Of a stretch of DNA of 64,000 nt, positions 1 to 12,842 are shown piece by piece. The stretch's first letter is position 1, and each line of letters starts with the position of its first letter. The translations under genes were made by a program, and so were the position numbers. Source of the stretch: Adiantum capillus-veneris. Its lineage: Eukaryota; Streptophyta; Polypodiopsida; Polypodiales; Pteridaceae. The notes under the pieces were generated by a model. It saw only the letters and a list, made by a program, of their open reading frames with translations. It did not search any database and was not told the DNA's origin. The stretch lies in assembly GCA_014529385.2 (NCBI GenBank), contig CM043965.1, forward strand, positions 65,753,190 to 65,817,189, read 5' to 3'.

Positions 1-897
1 TTTCTTGCAGTAACCCACTGTGTAAATTGGTATCTAAGTAACTAATGAGATTATATGTGAACTAGACTGCACCGTGGTACCTCGATATAATCACAACACT
101 TGTCGTACAATCTCGATGTATTTATGGTGCCACTTTTTATTTTAAAAAAGCTTTTGTAAAAATTCTATTTAATCTCATTTCTCCACCGTTTCACTCATAC
201 AATGACCAAAAATAATAATTTTGTATTTAGATGATATTAAAAAGCACATTGCTTTTCGAGGACGCCAAAAAAAAGCATCAAAACCTTAAAAAAGTAATTT
301 TTTCTAAAATTGAACCAGGGCAGCCTAGCAAAATTCAAAAACAATCCTGCTTTTTGCCAAAAAGTGCCGAAAATCACAAAAAGCATGAAAAGCAGATCTT
401 TACAAAATTGAACCTTAGCTTCCATGAACCTCATAGATTAAGGATCGGAGTTTGGTTTTCACGTTAAAGCACCGAAAAACATACAAAGTAAGATATAAAA
501 AAAAATTTGAAAATGAACCAAGTGTTTGTTTGACTACCAAAACATAAAAATGACCTTGCTTTCCACTTTAAAACTCTTAGCATTGCACTACAAGCATTCT
601 AGACCAGAAAATAAAGTAATATACATTGAAAATCTATTTTTCTTATTTTTAAAAAGAGACCCAAAATTGACGATCCACATAATTCATGCTTCATACATGT
701 ATCATTTTAGTTGAGTATTAAAATTTTCTCATGTGTTTTCATGACTGTGAATTCATAGTGGCCATAGCAAGTGTTAAGTTGATTTTGGGGATGTCAAATT
801 CTTGAATTTAGATTTGATGAAAGCTTGAGAAAAGACCAATCTTGGTGAGCATCTCTGCTCCATGTAGTCGATCAAGCATCCCATCTATATAATATAA
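1..897. other. AT-rich sequence without a recognisable gene
   Basis: The stretch is AT-rich with many short A runs. Open frames are short (under 80 codons), low in complexity and resemble no family I recognise. I see no LTR boundary, RNA gene or clear repeat here. Confidence 0.5.
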
Positions 898-2445
898 CTA
901 GTTCTGAGTACCTCTAGTTTGTTGAATATTGGGTGTTTCTTCAATTTTTTTACTTGGAGTTTCATTGGGCTGATTGTCTAGAAGAGAATTTTGATTAGGT
1001 GCTTGAGACTGGCCTAGTGTCAAATCAGCCTGATCAGTTGCTCCCCTCTGACTTGATGGATCAATATCATCATCGTCATCATTCAACCTAGATTGAGATT
1101 TTAGATTTGTTTAAGTGGTATCATCCTCCTTGTCTTCATCCACCTCCTCCTCAGCATTTGAACCTCATCTAGAATCTTGATGTGCTTGAAGGTGCTCTAG
1201 AAGGGCTTGATTGGCCAAAGCATTTGTATGCTTGGAGTCCAACTCCTCTTTCCTATCTTCAACAAGGTTCTGTAACTCCACTATATTCAGAATGATGTTA
1301 CCATCTTAGTCTATAATATCTACAATGAACTAGTAGATATGCTTGTCCATTATTGACAGTTTAACCACCACACTTGTTGCCTTCAAACTATCTATATTGC
1401 TTGTTTTTTTAATCTATGTTTGACTTGAATTTAGTAGTCTTTGTCATATCTCCGTGTAAATTTTTTATTTTAGCTTTGATATTGGAATTGATGAATTTCA
1501 ACTTCTCAAAATCATATTCTTTTATGGTCTTTTTGTACTACTCATTGTTCTCTTGTTGCTCCTTCAGTGCATTTTTTAGCTTTGAAACTTCATATTCTTA
1601 CTTACCTAAAGTTTTGGTTTGGATATCAAGCTATTGTTGTAATTGGGTAGTTTGAGTGTTTTCCCTATCACTCTCAGCTTCCATCCTGTGGGCCACAACA
1701 TTTGCAATGGTGTTCCAATCCATCTGAATGATGGTGGCTATACAGCCATTTGTAATTGAATCCATCCTGAGTCTCACCTTAGTATCTTTAAAATTGGTGC
1801 ACCAGGATAAGGTAGAGGTAATTATTTGGAAGTGTCCATTTGCATTTTAAATAGAAATGGCAGCTTTTGTAGAGGTTTAGGTAGTTTTGGTAGTAGCATT
1901 GGACAGTATTGATAGTTCCTTGTTCAAATTTCCACATAGCTTTGATTCAGATTGGCTTCATTATACTTATTTGTACATTTCAATGGCTATTTTTGAAGTT
2001 ATGCCTAGTAGAGGTATCATAGCCTTTTGCCATTCTCTATTGATCCTCTTATCAGTGTGGTCAACCCTTTAGATTGCATCACTTCAGACACAAAAACTGG
2101 TTCCTTTGCCTTTGCTTTCAAATTTTCCCAAAATTGTTTAGATAGTTTTTTCCTTTTCAACGTTTTCTCAGATGAGCCTACTAGTTGATCATTTCTCAGA
2201 TCACCCTTCTTTGATGTTGGGTGACCTACTCATACTAGCCCTTTGTAGTTGGTAGAGCCACTGTCTAATAGTCTAATCTGGTCCATGTGGTTATAGTGAC
2301 AGTGCTACCACTCTAGTATGGGTAGGCTCACAAGTAGTCCAGTAGACAAACTACGAGATGTAACATGATGTAAATAGACATTGAGTCTTTACCTTAGCTG
2401 TCTACATTATCACATTGTTATATAAGACTGTACTCAGATTCGTGG
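898..2445 (-). pseudogene. Decayed retroelement coding relic, distal part
   Basis: On the minus strand short coding-like stretches are separated by scattered stops. Examples are an Asp-rich, Gln/Asn-rich piece (898-1086) and a charged helix-like stretch near 1170-1330 that includes ELDSKHTNALANQALLEHL. No domain is recognisable. It has the same orientation as the gypsy-like relic at 7991-12400, and the two become contiguous if Copia-1 (2446-7985, target duplication CGTGG) is removed, so I infer it is the 3' part of that relic. It could also be an unrelated decayed gene. Confidence 0.35.
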
Positions 2446-2636
2446 TGAAGGAGTACGAGCGGAAGTGCGACGCGAGAGAGAGTGCGAGAAGAAGAGCACG
2501 ACAATATGGTGAACTCGCTCTACTGTAATGTGTAGAGCATAGTGAGTTCTTATTAGGTTTTACAAAAGAATATGTGTACATACCTGGCGGCCCGCCCACT
2601 TACCTGGGCGACCACATTGGCCTTTATACCCCAACA
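2446..2636 (-). repeat. Copia-1 3' LTR
   Basis: This 191-bp direct repeat matches 7795-7985 except for about two substitutions. Read on the minus strand it starts TGTTGGGG and ends CTTCA, so it has the TG...CA ends of LTRs. The flanking CGTGG is the target duplication. Confidence 0.95.
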
Positions 2637-2646
2637 ACCTCCCACT
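2637..2646 (-). promoter_or_regulatory. Copia-1 polypurine tract
   Basis: Immediately inside the 3' LTR the minus strand reads AGTGGGAGGT. A purine run at this position primes plus-strand DNA synthesis in LTR elements. Copia-5 has the same tract. Confidence 0.75.
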
Positions 2647-2737
2647 TAAAGTCCAATGTGGTACTTTAAGTGTGAGAGAAGCTACTATACAAGCTAATAT
2701 ACAAGAGATGTAGAGAAGTGATGTACTACCCTACACC

Positions 2738-5700
2738 TTACTGCTTGCAAAAATGCGCAAAGCTCTCTGAGGGAAGTCCTTTTGTAAGTAGATCAGCAGG
2801 ATTTTCTGTGGTGTGAACTTTGACAAGCTGAAGTTGCTTATCCTCGAGCATTTCCCTGATGAAATGATACTTCACATCCACATGCTTTGTCTTTGAGTGA
2901 TAAACTGGATTGCGAGCCAATTGTATAGCACTTTGACTATCACAATATAACACAGGCATCTCTTCTTTGATTCCCAAATCTGTTACTAGTCTATTAAGCC
3001 AAATTGATTCTTTGCATGCCTCTGATGCTGCAACATATTCAGCCTCTGTAGTAGACTGAGTAACACAATCTTATAATCTAGAACGCCATGATACTGCTCC
3101 ACCAGCCAATGTAAAGACATACCCTGACGTAGACCTTTGGTTGTCTAAGTCACCTACATAATCTGAGTCTGTAAAACCCTTTACACTTAGCTCCTGACTC
3201 CCATAGCATATACGCATACTCTTTGTAGCTTTCAGGTATCTCAATATTCCTTTCACTGCCTCCCAATGTTTCTTGCCTGGGTTTGACATGTATCGACTTA
3301 CTACTCCCACTGCAAATGCAATTTTCTGGGCGAGTAGCAATCATTGCATACATCAAACTACCCACTGCAGACGCATATGGAATCTTATCCATTTCAGCAT
3401 GTTCTTCCTCAAACACAGGACAATCTTGTTTGCTAAGTTTCACATATGGTGGAAATGGAACACTCAGTGCCTTTCCCTTCTCCATATTCAAACGTTGCAA
3501 AACCTTGTCAATATACTCTGTTTGAGATAACCAAATCAACTTCTTTGATCTGTCTCTCTCAATGCGCATACCAAGTATATGACTTGCCTCACCCATGTCT
3601 TTCATGTCAAACGATTTTTCCATCTTTGACTTCAAAGCTGAAATTTCTTCCAAGTGCTTGCCAGCAATCAACATGTCATCCACATACAAAATAAGGATCA
3701 GCCAACTACCATCCTTAGCCTTCTTTGTATATAGACAGTGATCGAACTCACTACATTTGTAGCCTTAAGAAAGCATAAACTTGTGGAATTTATGGTATCA
3801 TGCCCTCGGTGATTGTTTTAAGCCATAAAGACTCTTTAACAAATGGCATACCCAATCTTCCTTGCCTTTCTCAACAAACCCTTCTAGCTGCTGCATGTAA
3901 ATTTCCACATCTAAATCAACATGATAGAACGCTGTCTTGACATCCATTTGGTGCAACACCAAATCTAATATGGCAACCAATGCAAGAAAGCATCTCAATG
4001 TAGTCATCTTGACCACCGGAGAGAAGACTTCATCAAAGTCAATGCCTTGTTCTTGCTTAAAGACCTTGGCAACAAGCCTTGCTTTGTACTTTGGCTGACT
4101 ATCATGAGCGGTGATCTTATACCTGTAAACCCATTTACAGGGTAGAGCCTTTTTGCCCCGTGGTAATTTAACTAGCTTCCATGTCTTGTTTTTATGCAGA
4201 GCTGTCATCTCTGACTGCATGGCCAATTGCCAATTCCCGGAGTCCTTCATTTGCACTGCTTCCTTGTAACATGAAGGCTCATTGCAATCAGTCAACATGA
4301 CATAGTTCATAGATGGAACAAACCTATCAGGAGGTCGCGTGACACATCCAGATCTACGCACAATAGGTGGCTCATGTTCAGCCACAACCTGTGGTTCCAC
4401 TCTATCCTGTCCTTGCTCCTCTTGAGCCCTGACATTTTGTCTTGCACGTGCAGGTCCATCTTCTTGGAAGACAACTCTTCTAATCTCCTCAACCCTCTCT
4501 GGTTTAGAATGATATTTGGATTCATTAAAGTGAACATCATTGCTGCGGACAACCTTTCTGGATTCGGGATCCCAAAGTCTGTACCCCATCTCACCAGAAT
4601 TACCATAGCCTAGAAAGATGCACTTTCTAATCTTTGGCTCAAGTTTGTTCCTAAATTCCTTTGGAACGTGAGTATATGCCTCACAGCCAAAGACTCTAAG
4701 ATGCTTGTATGAGGGCATTTTGCCTGACCATACCATCTCTGGCACTGAATCCTTCTGCAAAACCTTGCTAGGAGATCTATTTACAAGATGAACAGCTGTT
4801 GATACAGCTTCAGCCCAAAACCCATTTGGTACCTGTGCATTAGACAACATACTTCTGACCTTCTCTTGTATGGTCCTATTCATCCTCTCAGCAACACCAT
4901 TTTGAGGAGGATTGTAAGGAGCAGTAAGTTCCCATTTTATACCTTTTGACTCACAAAAATCCTGAAAGGCCTTTGAAACATACTCTCCACCATTGTCAGT
5001 GCGTAAGCATTTAAGCTTCTTGCCACTCTGATTCTCCACAAGTGTCACAAACGTTTTGAAAACACTAAACGCTTCATCCTTGTGCTTGAGAAAGTAAACC
5101 CATACTTTCCTCGAGTAATCATCTATAAATGTCATAAAGTAAGAAGCTCCCCCTAGAGATAGGTTAGGCATAGGTCCACACAAATCACTATGAACAAGTG
5201 CCAACTGTGTATCTCTTCTACTGCTTCTATGCTTATGTGGCTGCTGTGTTTGCTTACCATACAGACAATGTTCACAGAATTCAAAATCATTAAATGAAAA
5301 GCCAGGCAAATAACCAGAACGAGACAAGATTTCCATTCCCTTCTTGGACATACGTCCTAACCGGCTATGCCACAAAGAAACGTCCGGCTGCTCGGTTACA
5401 TTGATTACATTTTTAGAGACATTCGATACGTAAATCATGTAAAGTCCTCCAGACTTTACTCCATGTGCTACTGTCATAGAACCCTTGGATATCTTCCACA
5501 TGTTCTGTCCAAAAGTGGTGACGTAGCCAGCATCATCAAGTAAACCTGTGCTGATCAAGCTCTTTGTAATTGCGGGAACATGTCTCACATTCTTCAGCGT
5601 GAAAGAAGAGCCATTCTGAAACTTCAATTGAACATCTCCAACACCTAAGATCTCACATGTCTGCCCATTGCCTAGCCGAACATGATCTTTAGTGGTCACA

Positions 5701-5897
5701 TAAGAAGTAAACCACTCCTTGTTTGGAGACACATGAAGTGATGCCCCTGAGTCTATAATCCAGTCACTCAGTGCATTTCCATCAGATGTTGTAAAAAGAG
5801 CTGAGTCCATTGTATTCTTCAAGAAGTAGATGTCTCCTGACACTAGACTGTCATCCTCTGCAACAGTGTTTGTCACATTTATTTCTTGAATCTTCAC
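2738..5897 (-). pseudogene. Copia-1 pol: protease-integrase-reverse transcriptase-RNase H, broken
   Basis: Continues in the gag frame after a UGA. In order: a protease with DSGAS at about residues 49-53; a GAG-pre-integrase zinc region (LWHSRLGRM ... CEHC); an integrase core with HSDLCGPM, RTDNGGEY and QNGVAERMNR supplying the DDE-type residues; the reverse transcriptase up to LYGLKQSPRA; then YVDDMLIAG in the palm. The Trp codon expected after SPRA is UGA (near 3800), and a second stop (UAA) lies about 45 nt further on. Near 3330 the frame shifts. RNase H follows with one more stop near 3072 and ends with the copia-typical DSQSAIQLARNP and LLTKGLPSE segments. Domain content is complete, but this copy is inactive as written. 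Confidence 0.92.
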
Positions 5898-6707
5898 TCA
5901 GGACTTGTTCTTCTCACCATGGTCTTCAGCTTTCTCTTTGCCTTTTTCTGCTTTCCATTCTTTGCAGTCTCTTTTCATGTGACCCTTCTTGCCACAATGG
6001 TAGCATTCTATGTCACTCTTGCCTTTAGCACTGCGGGACTTGCTACGAGACTGATTCCTCTTTCCACCTTTGTACTTTTCTTTGGTCCTTCCCCTGACAA
6101 CTAAGGCTGTTCCTTTGCTTTTGTCCATTGTCTTTCTATTGGTTTCTTCAGTAAGCAGACTTCCTTCTACACCTGCTATGTTCAAACCATCTGGAGGTGC
6201 AGAATTACTCAAAGCTGTGCGAAAAGTGTCCCAACTTTCCGGCAATGTGATCAACAGGAACATAGCTCTAACAGGTTCATCAAACTTGACACCTTGAGCT
6301 GACAACTGACTATAGATTGTGTTGAAGTCATTCAGATGATTGGACATAGTTGTCCCTTCTTTCATCTTCAAGTCAACAAGCTTCTTAAGCCAGTATACCT
6401 GTGAAGCTGCACTCTGCTTCTCATAAAGATCACTCAGCTTTAACCATGCTTGATAAGCCGACATCTCGTCTGCTACATTGAAGTAAACGCTTTCTGCCAA
6501 AGTCAGCATAATGGTAGAAAGTGCCAATTCATCCATTTCGCTCCATTCATCTTCGTCCATATCTTCTGGTTTTATCCCCTTGAGCTTTATAGGTTTTATC
6601 TGCTTCTTTTGTACCAACACGTGCCAAATCTGCTTCTTCCACAAAGGGAAATTGGTTCCATCCAGCTTCTTGATATTGTAAAGAGCAGTGTCCTGTGATC
6701 CAGCCAT
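5898..6707 (-). pseudogene. Copia-1 gag
   Basis: An uninterrupted 269-residue frame beginning MAGSQDTALYNIKKLDG. It has the copia Gag core (KLDGTNFPLWKKQI near the start, LKMKEGTTMSNHLNDFNTI in the middle) and a CCHC zinc knuckle at about residues 235-248 (CYHCGKKGHMKRDC), which binds element RNA in virus-like particles. A basic Ser/Arg/Lys stretch precedes the knuckle. The frame ends in UGA at 5898-5900 and continues in the same frame as protease, so gag and pol were probably one polyprotein and the UGA is either a mutation or a readthrough point. The Gag itself looks intact. Confidence 0.88.
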
Positions 6708-7780
6708 AGCTACGCTTCACAGTAGTTTACTTTCCTGGGAAAAATTCGGCAGAGTTTCCCCTGTAAACTGACCTCTAAACCAATATCAATCTGTCAAATG
6801 AACCAAGAAAGCTTCAGATTCTGCAGAAATTTTGGTAGAGTCTCCTTTGTAAAATGGCTCTGGTGTACTAAAAACAAACCAAAAAACAGCTCAAAAAACA
6901 CTGTCTCTCTGACACTGTAAGCTGCGAGTAAACCTGTTCTGCACCTGTACTGTCTCTCACTGTCCTGTCACTGTCCTATAAGCATAGACTGCGACAATGC
7001 CTCAACGGCAGTAAAGCAAAGATGCAATCCCAACTGTCTAACTCACAGTCAATACATCCTAGTTGCCTATCTAAGGGTGCTCGAGGGATCGCTCCAAGAC
7101 CTGTATCACCGAAAGGATCTCAACATTCGAGAATCCCCCAGCTCAATAAAACCTCACTCGACCCTCAACAAAGGCTGCAGTAAATCTGACAATACATAGA
7201 CTTCCCACAAAGTCATACATCCACAAATTTCCCACTGTATGCTGTAACCGCTGCGGCGGTTGTTTGCTGCGTGACTCACAGCCAGCAAACCCTCAACAGA
7301 CATACATCATCTCTGACAATACATCCCATGTGGAAGTACCTGCAATGTCAGGATGAAATCTGAAATATCAAGCAGCAAACACAAGCTACCTGATGAACTA
7401 GTGGATGTCGCCTACAGTCTGTGTGTAGATGCGCCCGTGTCGTATGTGACACGCCTCCAAGAACTGTGAGCCGTCCTTCGATGTGTAGACAGCCACAAAT
7501 CAACACTCTGGGAGTGTCGATATCCTCAGCACCTGTAGTCGTAGGCCGAAAACCCCAAATTTGCAGAGTTGGATCTGCACCCGTCGAGACCACGTAGTCG
7601 AAAATGTCATGCGCAGACCTTTGTCGAAGCCGAACGGTGGCCGAGATGACCTCAGAATGAAATTCTGAGAACGCCGCCTCGCCAACAGGATTTGGGGCTG
7701 TGTCTTCGCCTGTCGAATTTCACTCCAATCTGAGCTGGTGACTCTAGCCTCCTGCAGTGCTGCCCCGAGCCTCGATCTGA
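6708..7780 (-). other. Copia-1 untranslated leader
   Basis: About 1.07 kb between the primer-binding site and the gag start. Several short frames exist on both strands but none resembles a known protein, so I read it as the 5' leader. Confidence 0.6.
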
Positions 7781-7792
7781 GCTCTGATACCA
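7781..7792 (-). promoter_or_regulatory. Copia-1 primer-binding site (initiator Met tRNA)
   Basis: The minus strand reads TGGTATCAGAGC, complementary to the 3' end of plant initiator methionine tRNA, two nucleotides inside the 5' LTR. This is the usual position and primer for plant copia elements. Confidence 0.9.
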
Positions 7793-7794
7793 GT

Positions 7795-7985
7795 TGAAGG
7801 AGTACGAGCGGAAGTGCGACGCGAGAGAGAGTGCGAGAAGAAGAGCACGACGATATGGTGAACTCGCTCTACTGTAATGTGTAGAGCATAGTGAGTTCTT
7901 ATTAGGTTTTACAAAAGAATATGTGTACATACCTGGCGGCCCGCCCACTTACCTGGGCGACCACATTGGGCTTTATACCCCAACA
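7795..7985 (-). repeat. Copia-1 5' LTR
   Basis: 191-bp copy of 2446-2636 with about two mismatches. It is next to the primer-binding site, so it is the 5' LTR and should carry the promoter. Confidence 0.95.
7972..7977 (-). promoter_or_regulatory. Possible TATA box in Copia-1 5' LTR
   Basis: TATAAA on the minus strand lies only nine nucleotides from the outer LTR end. It is conserved in the 3' LTR, and Copia-5 has a similar TATAG at the same place. Its position so close to the LTR end makes promoter use uncertain. Confidence 0.35.
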
Positions 7986-7990
7986 CGTGG

Positions 7991-10900
7991 TGCACTTGTT
8001 GTCCAGAGCTCTGGTAAGAAACATGTTGAACATTGTTTTAGATATGTGACTTGGGTTATTCTTCAAGCTTCGAGACTCAACTACAAATCTATGTGCCACC
8101 TTCTATTCTAGTGCTAAGATTGGAATCCTTTGTCCCTAATTCTCCACTTTTTTTGTCAAATCAGGTGTTTGATCCAAAAAAAAATTGGTCTCCTTATCTA
8201 TGTACACCTTAGCAATTGGTTGAAATGGAAGCTTGAAGACATGAGAAATAACCGATACAATCAGCTAAATCTTATGTTTGTTGATGGGTATTGTAGCTAT
8301 GTCTAGTTCAAACGTATCAACTACCTATTGAATCACCTCCATGTTAATGGAATCCTTGCCACTTCTAATAGGGTTGTCAAACCACAAGCGCCTTATCCTC
8401 ATCTTTGAATACATGCTTTCCTATAGCTTGGTAAGATATGGTGACCGATGGTTCTGCCTCCATTGTAGGTCGTTAGATTTCTACGAACTCCAACTTCTAA
8501 TGCTGTCTTCGTTGCCTTGGAAGTCTTTCTCCCCATAATTGAAGTATGGGACGTGCATTGAGTGGAGAGGGAGAATTCATTGGATGTCCTTGGCGATGGA
8601 GATAGAGAAAGTCTTGATTTGTTTTCCTCCATAGTGGTTGCAGGCAAGCACTCTTGTGTGATGATGGTGTCGTGTGTGCACAAGGTAGCAAGGTGTACTT
8701 AGTGTCATGCACACGTCTCATGGTAATTCTAATATGAGCCATGAATGAACCACTCTTCATGTGCCTCAAGTGATGCACAATTGTTTTTTATGTTTCACTT
8801 ATGAATTAGCCTCTACTTATAATGATTATTGATAGGATCCCCAAATAGATTCATCAGGTAATGTATTGTTAGTGAACATTTTCCATTTCAAAAACTATTT
8901 CTAGAATTTCTAGTGTTGAACCACTTTGTCTAATTTGAGCTACCCTTTGAGTACCCTTCCCAAACTCTAAAAATGTTATGTACCGTTAGTTTGATCAAAT
9001 CAGACTAAGATCACCTTGTGCTCTAAGTTTTTTACTCTATATCCTAAAATTTATTAGTTTCCCATTGAAGCACAATCAGACTTTAGACTTGATAAGTGTT
9101 GTTAAACTGATTTCCTTGATTATATAATTTTTTATTCTGTAATCTAAATATTTTCCACATGGATCCCATTCTCATAGATGGAATGCACTAGGCGTTTCTG
9201 GCAATCCAATTTTGTTCCAAGATATGAACAATTCATACTCAAAATGATCACCTTCCATCAAAATGGTCTAAAATTGTTTGTCTCGTTGAACAAAGTTTGG
9301 AAAGCTTACTCTCGACTGGTACCTTATCAAGCTTGATCTTCTCCAAACATCATCGACCTAGGAACTATATCATATTCAATTTGTTCCTCTAGGTTGATGT
9401 CATTCTAAATTTACTTTGTCCACTCTTCCTCATCTGCCTTCTTATGAGCGGTTAGAATAATATCCATTAGATCGGCTGGTTGTTGGTGACTACTAGACTC
9501 CTCCTCTATCTACAATCAATGTTGGAGTTTATGGACTCATGATCATAATACTAGGATTTATTATTGTCAGAGTTATTTTATTTGCCAATCCTTAATATCA
9601 TATAACTTCCATCGTTTGAGGTTTTAACCTCATCGAAGGTGACTACTCCAAGTACATGTTCCCTTCCTCCTTCTAAATTTCCATTAGCTATATTGGCATT
9701 TGTTCCTCAAGAATTTTCTTTTGATCCTTTCTAAATTTGGTAAGATTTGCAAGAATTCTTTCTCCTTTGATTCAACACTTTTGACATAGCTCCTCAGATG
9801 TGGTCACTTTTCTCCAGCTCATGGTATTGTTTGTCTTAGTTTCAACTCTTTGGTTTGAACCTTGAATGGTGAACCTCTATACTACATAATCATATATGGC
9901 TTTATACTACATAATCTTATATGTCTCCCACACTTTTGAGCCATGGTCTGTGCGGAAACACCATATTATAGGCTCCTGCATGTCCATAATCAAGAAGCTA
10001 ATTTTGAATTTTCTGGACCCTATTTTCATCTAAAGATTCTCTATTAGTCCATGGGTCCTACAATCCTTTGGTCATCCATTTAGATTTTAAATGGGGCTAG
10101 CTTAACTTCATGAATCCCGATCCTCTACTTGGTGTATTCTTCCAAGATGTTTACTCCAGCACCCTCATCCGTTATCACTCCAAGAAATGACTCCCATTGT
10201 GTGTGTACTTTATAGTCCACTTGAATGACTGGTACTCCGTGTCCACCATTCAACTACCTTTGCCTCAATCTTTTTCTACCTTTTCTTTTTTACAGATTTG
10301 GTTACATCAAGTAAACTCTTTTTGATATCCTTCAATTTTGAGGCTAGCTTTTGGATCCTCTCATATCCTTTTCTCCATACTTAATTTTGCTCTTTTGTAG
10401 AGCTGACATTCGAACTCATCGTTCCATCTTCATATTCTACTTGTGGCACTTTCCATTTGCGGCTCATATCTAAGGGAACTTATTTAGCTTCCATATCATC
10501 TTTATCAGTATCCAGTTCACCATTGCTTACTTTTGGCATTTCAGACAAAACTAGTTTTTTAAGATTGGGTGTCTGCACACCCGAGACTATTGGTGGAATC
10601 CTTTTTATGGACTTGGATTTTGAGCCTCCTGGCTTCTTTGGCTCTCTCTTCTCTAGGTCCTTACTATTTGGTCATCCAAAACCCTTCACTCTTGCCATAC
10701 ATCCTCCTTGGCCCTCCCCTAAGATCTCCATATAGCCCACTATTTCTTCCAATTTGACTCTCTTTACTCAGCTTGGCTTTCCAAACTGGTTCCTTTGGTA
10801 TCTCTCTGACAACGATACCAGTGTTTCAAGTTATCATACACACTGGAGATGGTTCTTCCATATTTACCTTGGTCACTTTATCTTTCTAATTATTGGAAAA

Positions 10901-12400
10901 TTGTGTTGAAAAGTGCCCATACAAGTATAACAACTGAAATTTCTATTTGTAAAGTGACTTCTTCCTCTACCTGGACCACCATAATTTGATATGCTCCTCG
11001 TTTTTCCATTCTTTGGTGGCTATTCCACTATTTTTCTCTTCTTTGGATCCTCTTCTTGTACTGGATTTGGATTTTTCAATGCAATTAGGGATAAATGTTT
11101 CCCTTTCTAAAATGGTGCATTTGGATATTGTAGATATTTCACATGTTCCAAAAATCATTTCAATATGTACACTGGCAACACTCATCACACCAATGCTCTT
11201 TGGATTTGCATTTTGTACATAGATCTCTACTTTCTTAACTAGAGCTTTAGTCCTAGAGATCTCAAAGATCTATTTGGACTACTCCTCAATCTTCCTACTT
11301 CATGCTCCCTTCTTCTTGCTCTTGAATGTGTCTTTAGACTTCTTGTCATCCAAAGAACTGGAGCTAGTTAATGAATCTTCAATCATTGACTCACTAGATC
11401 TGGAACTTGCTTTTCCTCTTTGGCCCTTCTCCTTCTTGGATTGCTGCTCTAGTTTTAGAGCTCTTTGCCCTAGATCATTAAATTTTTGGTAGGTTTGGGT
11501 ACCTCATGTTGTCTAAGCCTTTTCTCTTGAACCCACTTAAGAACCAAGCTCACATATGTTTCTCTGATGATGGCAGCTCATTCAGTTGTTTGGTCAGCAC
11601 TTTAATCTTCTCCATCTAGCTCCTAACTAAAAGTTTACCTTGCTTGTTTTTATCCAATTCACAAAGGATATCCTCATCCCCTTGGTTCTCACTATATTCT
11701 AGCAAGAAATATTTCTTTAGCTTGCTATATGTTCTCAGCTTACAAGCTCAATAAGTAGTACCATGTTCATGCAACATCTTTTAGACTTTGTGGAAAATAA
11801 TCAGCCTAATCATCTTCATCTATATCCTCATATTTGCATACTGCTTAAAGGCTTAACTGTGAACATCTTGATTATCCCTTCATCTACCTTTGAAAGTAGG
11901 AAATGTTATTTTCAGATCATTGGACCTCTTGCCATGTTTGGAGTTTGTATGATGATCTAATTCCCTTACAATTTGTTTGGGTTTTTTATTATGTTCAGTG
12001 TCTTTCTCTCATTGTCTGGTAGTTTTCTCATTGTCGATATCTACATCCCATCTCTTAGGTAGTACTCCTCATCATTTTTTGTGATTGTGTTGACTGCTTC
12101 TCCTCAACCAGGTTTTTTCTTAAAATGTATTATTTGTGCATGTATCTGCTGGCATTGTTGGTGTTATTAGGGACTCTAGCTTTGTTCTTCCTAGCTGAAT
12201 GATGGGAACCATGTGACTCAAAGCCTCTTTTAGCTTTTTTTGAATTCTGCCTACTATAGGAATGCGTTGAGCATTTAGAGACTTGACATTCCTCACCAAA
12301 TTTGATCTTGGATTTCCTTTAGTTTCTTTGCCTTGAGAGTGTTGTTGGTCATCAATGTACCCTTGTTCTAATTCCTTTTCCACTATACTGATGTAATCCT
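7991..12400 (-). pseudogene. Decayed Ty3/gypsy-like gag-protease relic
   Basis: Minus-strand coding remnants with many stops and frame changes. Near 10905-10945 a sequence reading YLYGHFSTQF resembles a CCHC zinc knuckle that has lost its cysteines. Around 10080-10220 follows a retropepsin-like block, DEGAGVNILEEYTK, then a few stops later APFKI and QRIVGPM, which fits the protease flap and following strand of Ty3/gypsy proteases. Downstream near 9940-9990 is WCFRTDHGSKVWETYK, matching the post-protease segment. Lys/Glu-rich remnants at 12120-12383 could be gag. I recognise no reverse transcriptase or LTR. The relic probably continues at 898-2445 beyond Copia-1. Confidence 0.5.
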
Positions 12401-12842
12401 AATTTTTGGTAAATGTCATCGTAGCTCTTTGTCTTTGTGTTGAATGTCATATAGACATTTTGAATAATTGACTAACTCTACAACCTAACTAAGAGATTGG
12501 TTACATCCAAGAGCTTTAGCTATTCTACAATTAGAATTAGAATAACTAGCCAAATGCAAACGGTCAAATGACAAGATGGGAACTTCAAACTTCACATGAC
12601 TAGATAACAAACTCAGACATCAAATAATGAGATGATAGATTCAAACTTTAGATGACTTCACATCAGACCTAATGATGTTTTAGTTTTGTCAATTGTCAGT
12701 TATTGTCATGTCCCACTTGTACAGGTATAGACACTGCCACGATGATAAGTGGTAAGACCTCCTTGAATTTGTTTGGTTGAGTTCTTGTTGTCCCACTTTG
12801 ATGGTTGTCCAAGGGAAGTACACACCACCCGATGTTGTTGTC

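Larger units (their letters stand above)
2446..7985 (-). mobile_element. Copia-1: full-length Ty1/copia LTR retrotransposon
   Basis: A complete minus-strand element of 5540 bp. It has two 191-bp LTRs differing at only about two positions, a target duplication CGTGG on both sides (2441-2445 and 7986-7990), a Met-tRNA primer-binding site and a purine-rich tract beside the 3' LTR. The internal order is gag, protease, integrase, reverse transcriptase, RNase H, which is the Ty1/copia order. LTR similarity means recent insertion, but the reading frame has an in-frame UGA after gag, two stops in the reverse transcriptase, one frameshift and one stop in RNase H, so this copy cannot encode an intact polyprotein. 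It landed inside an older gypsy-like relic. Confidence 0.93.
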
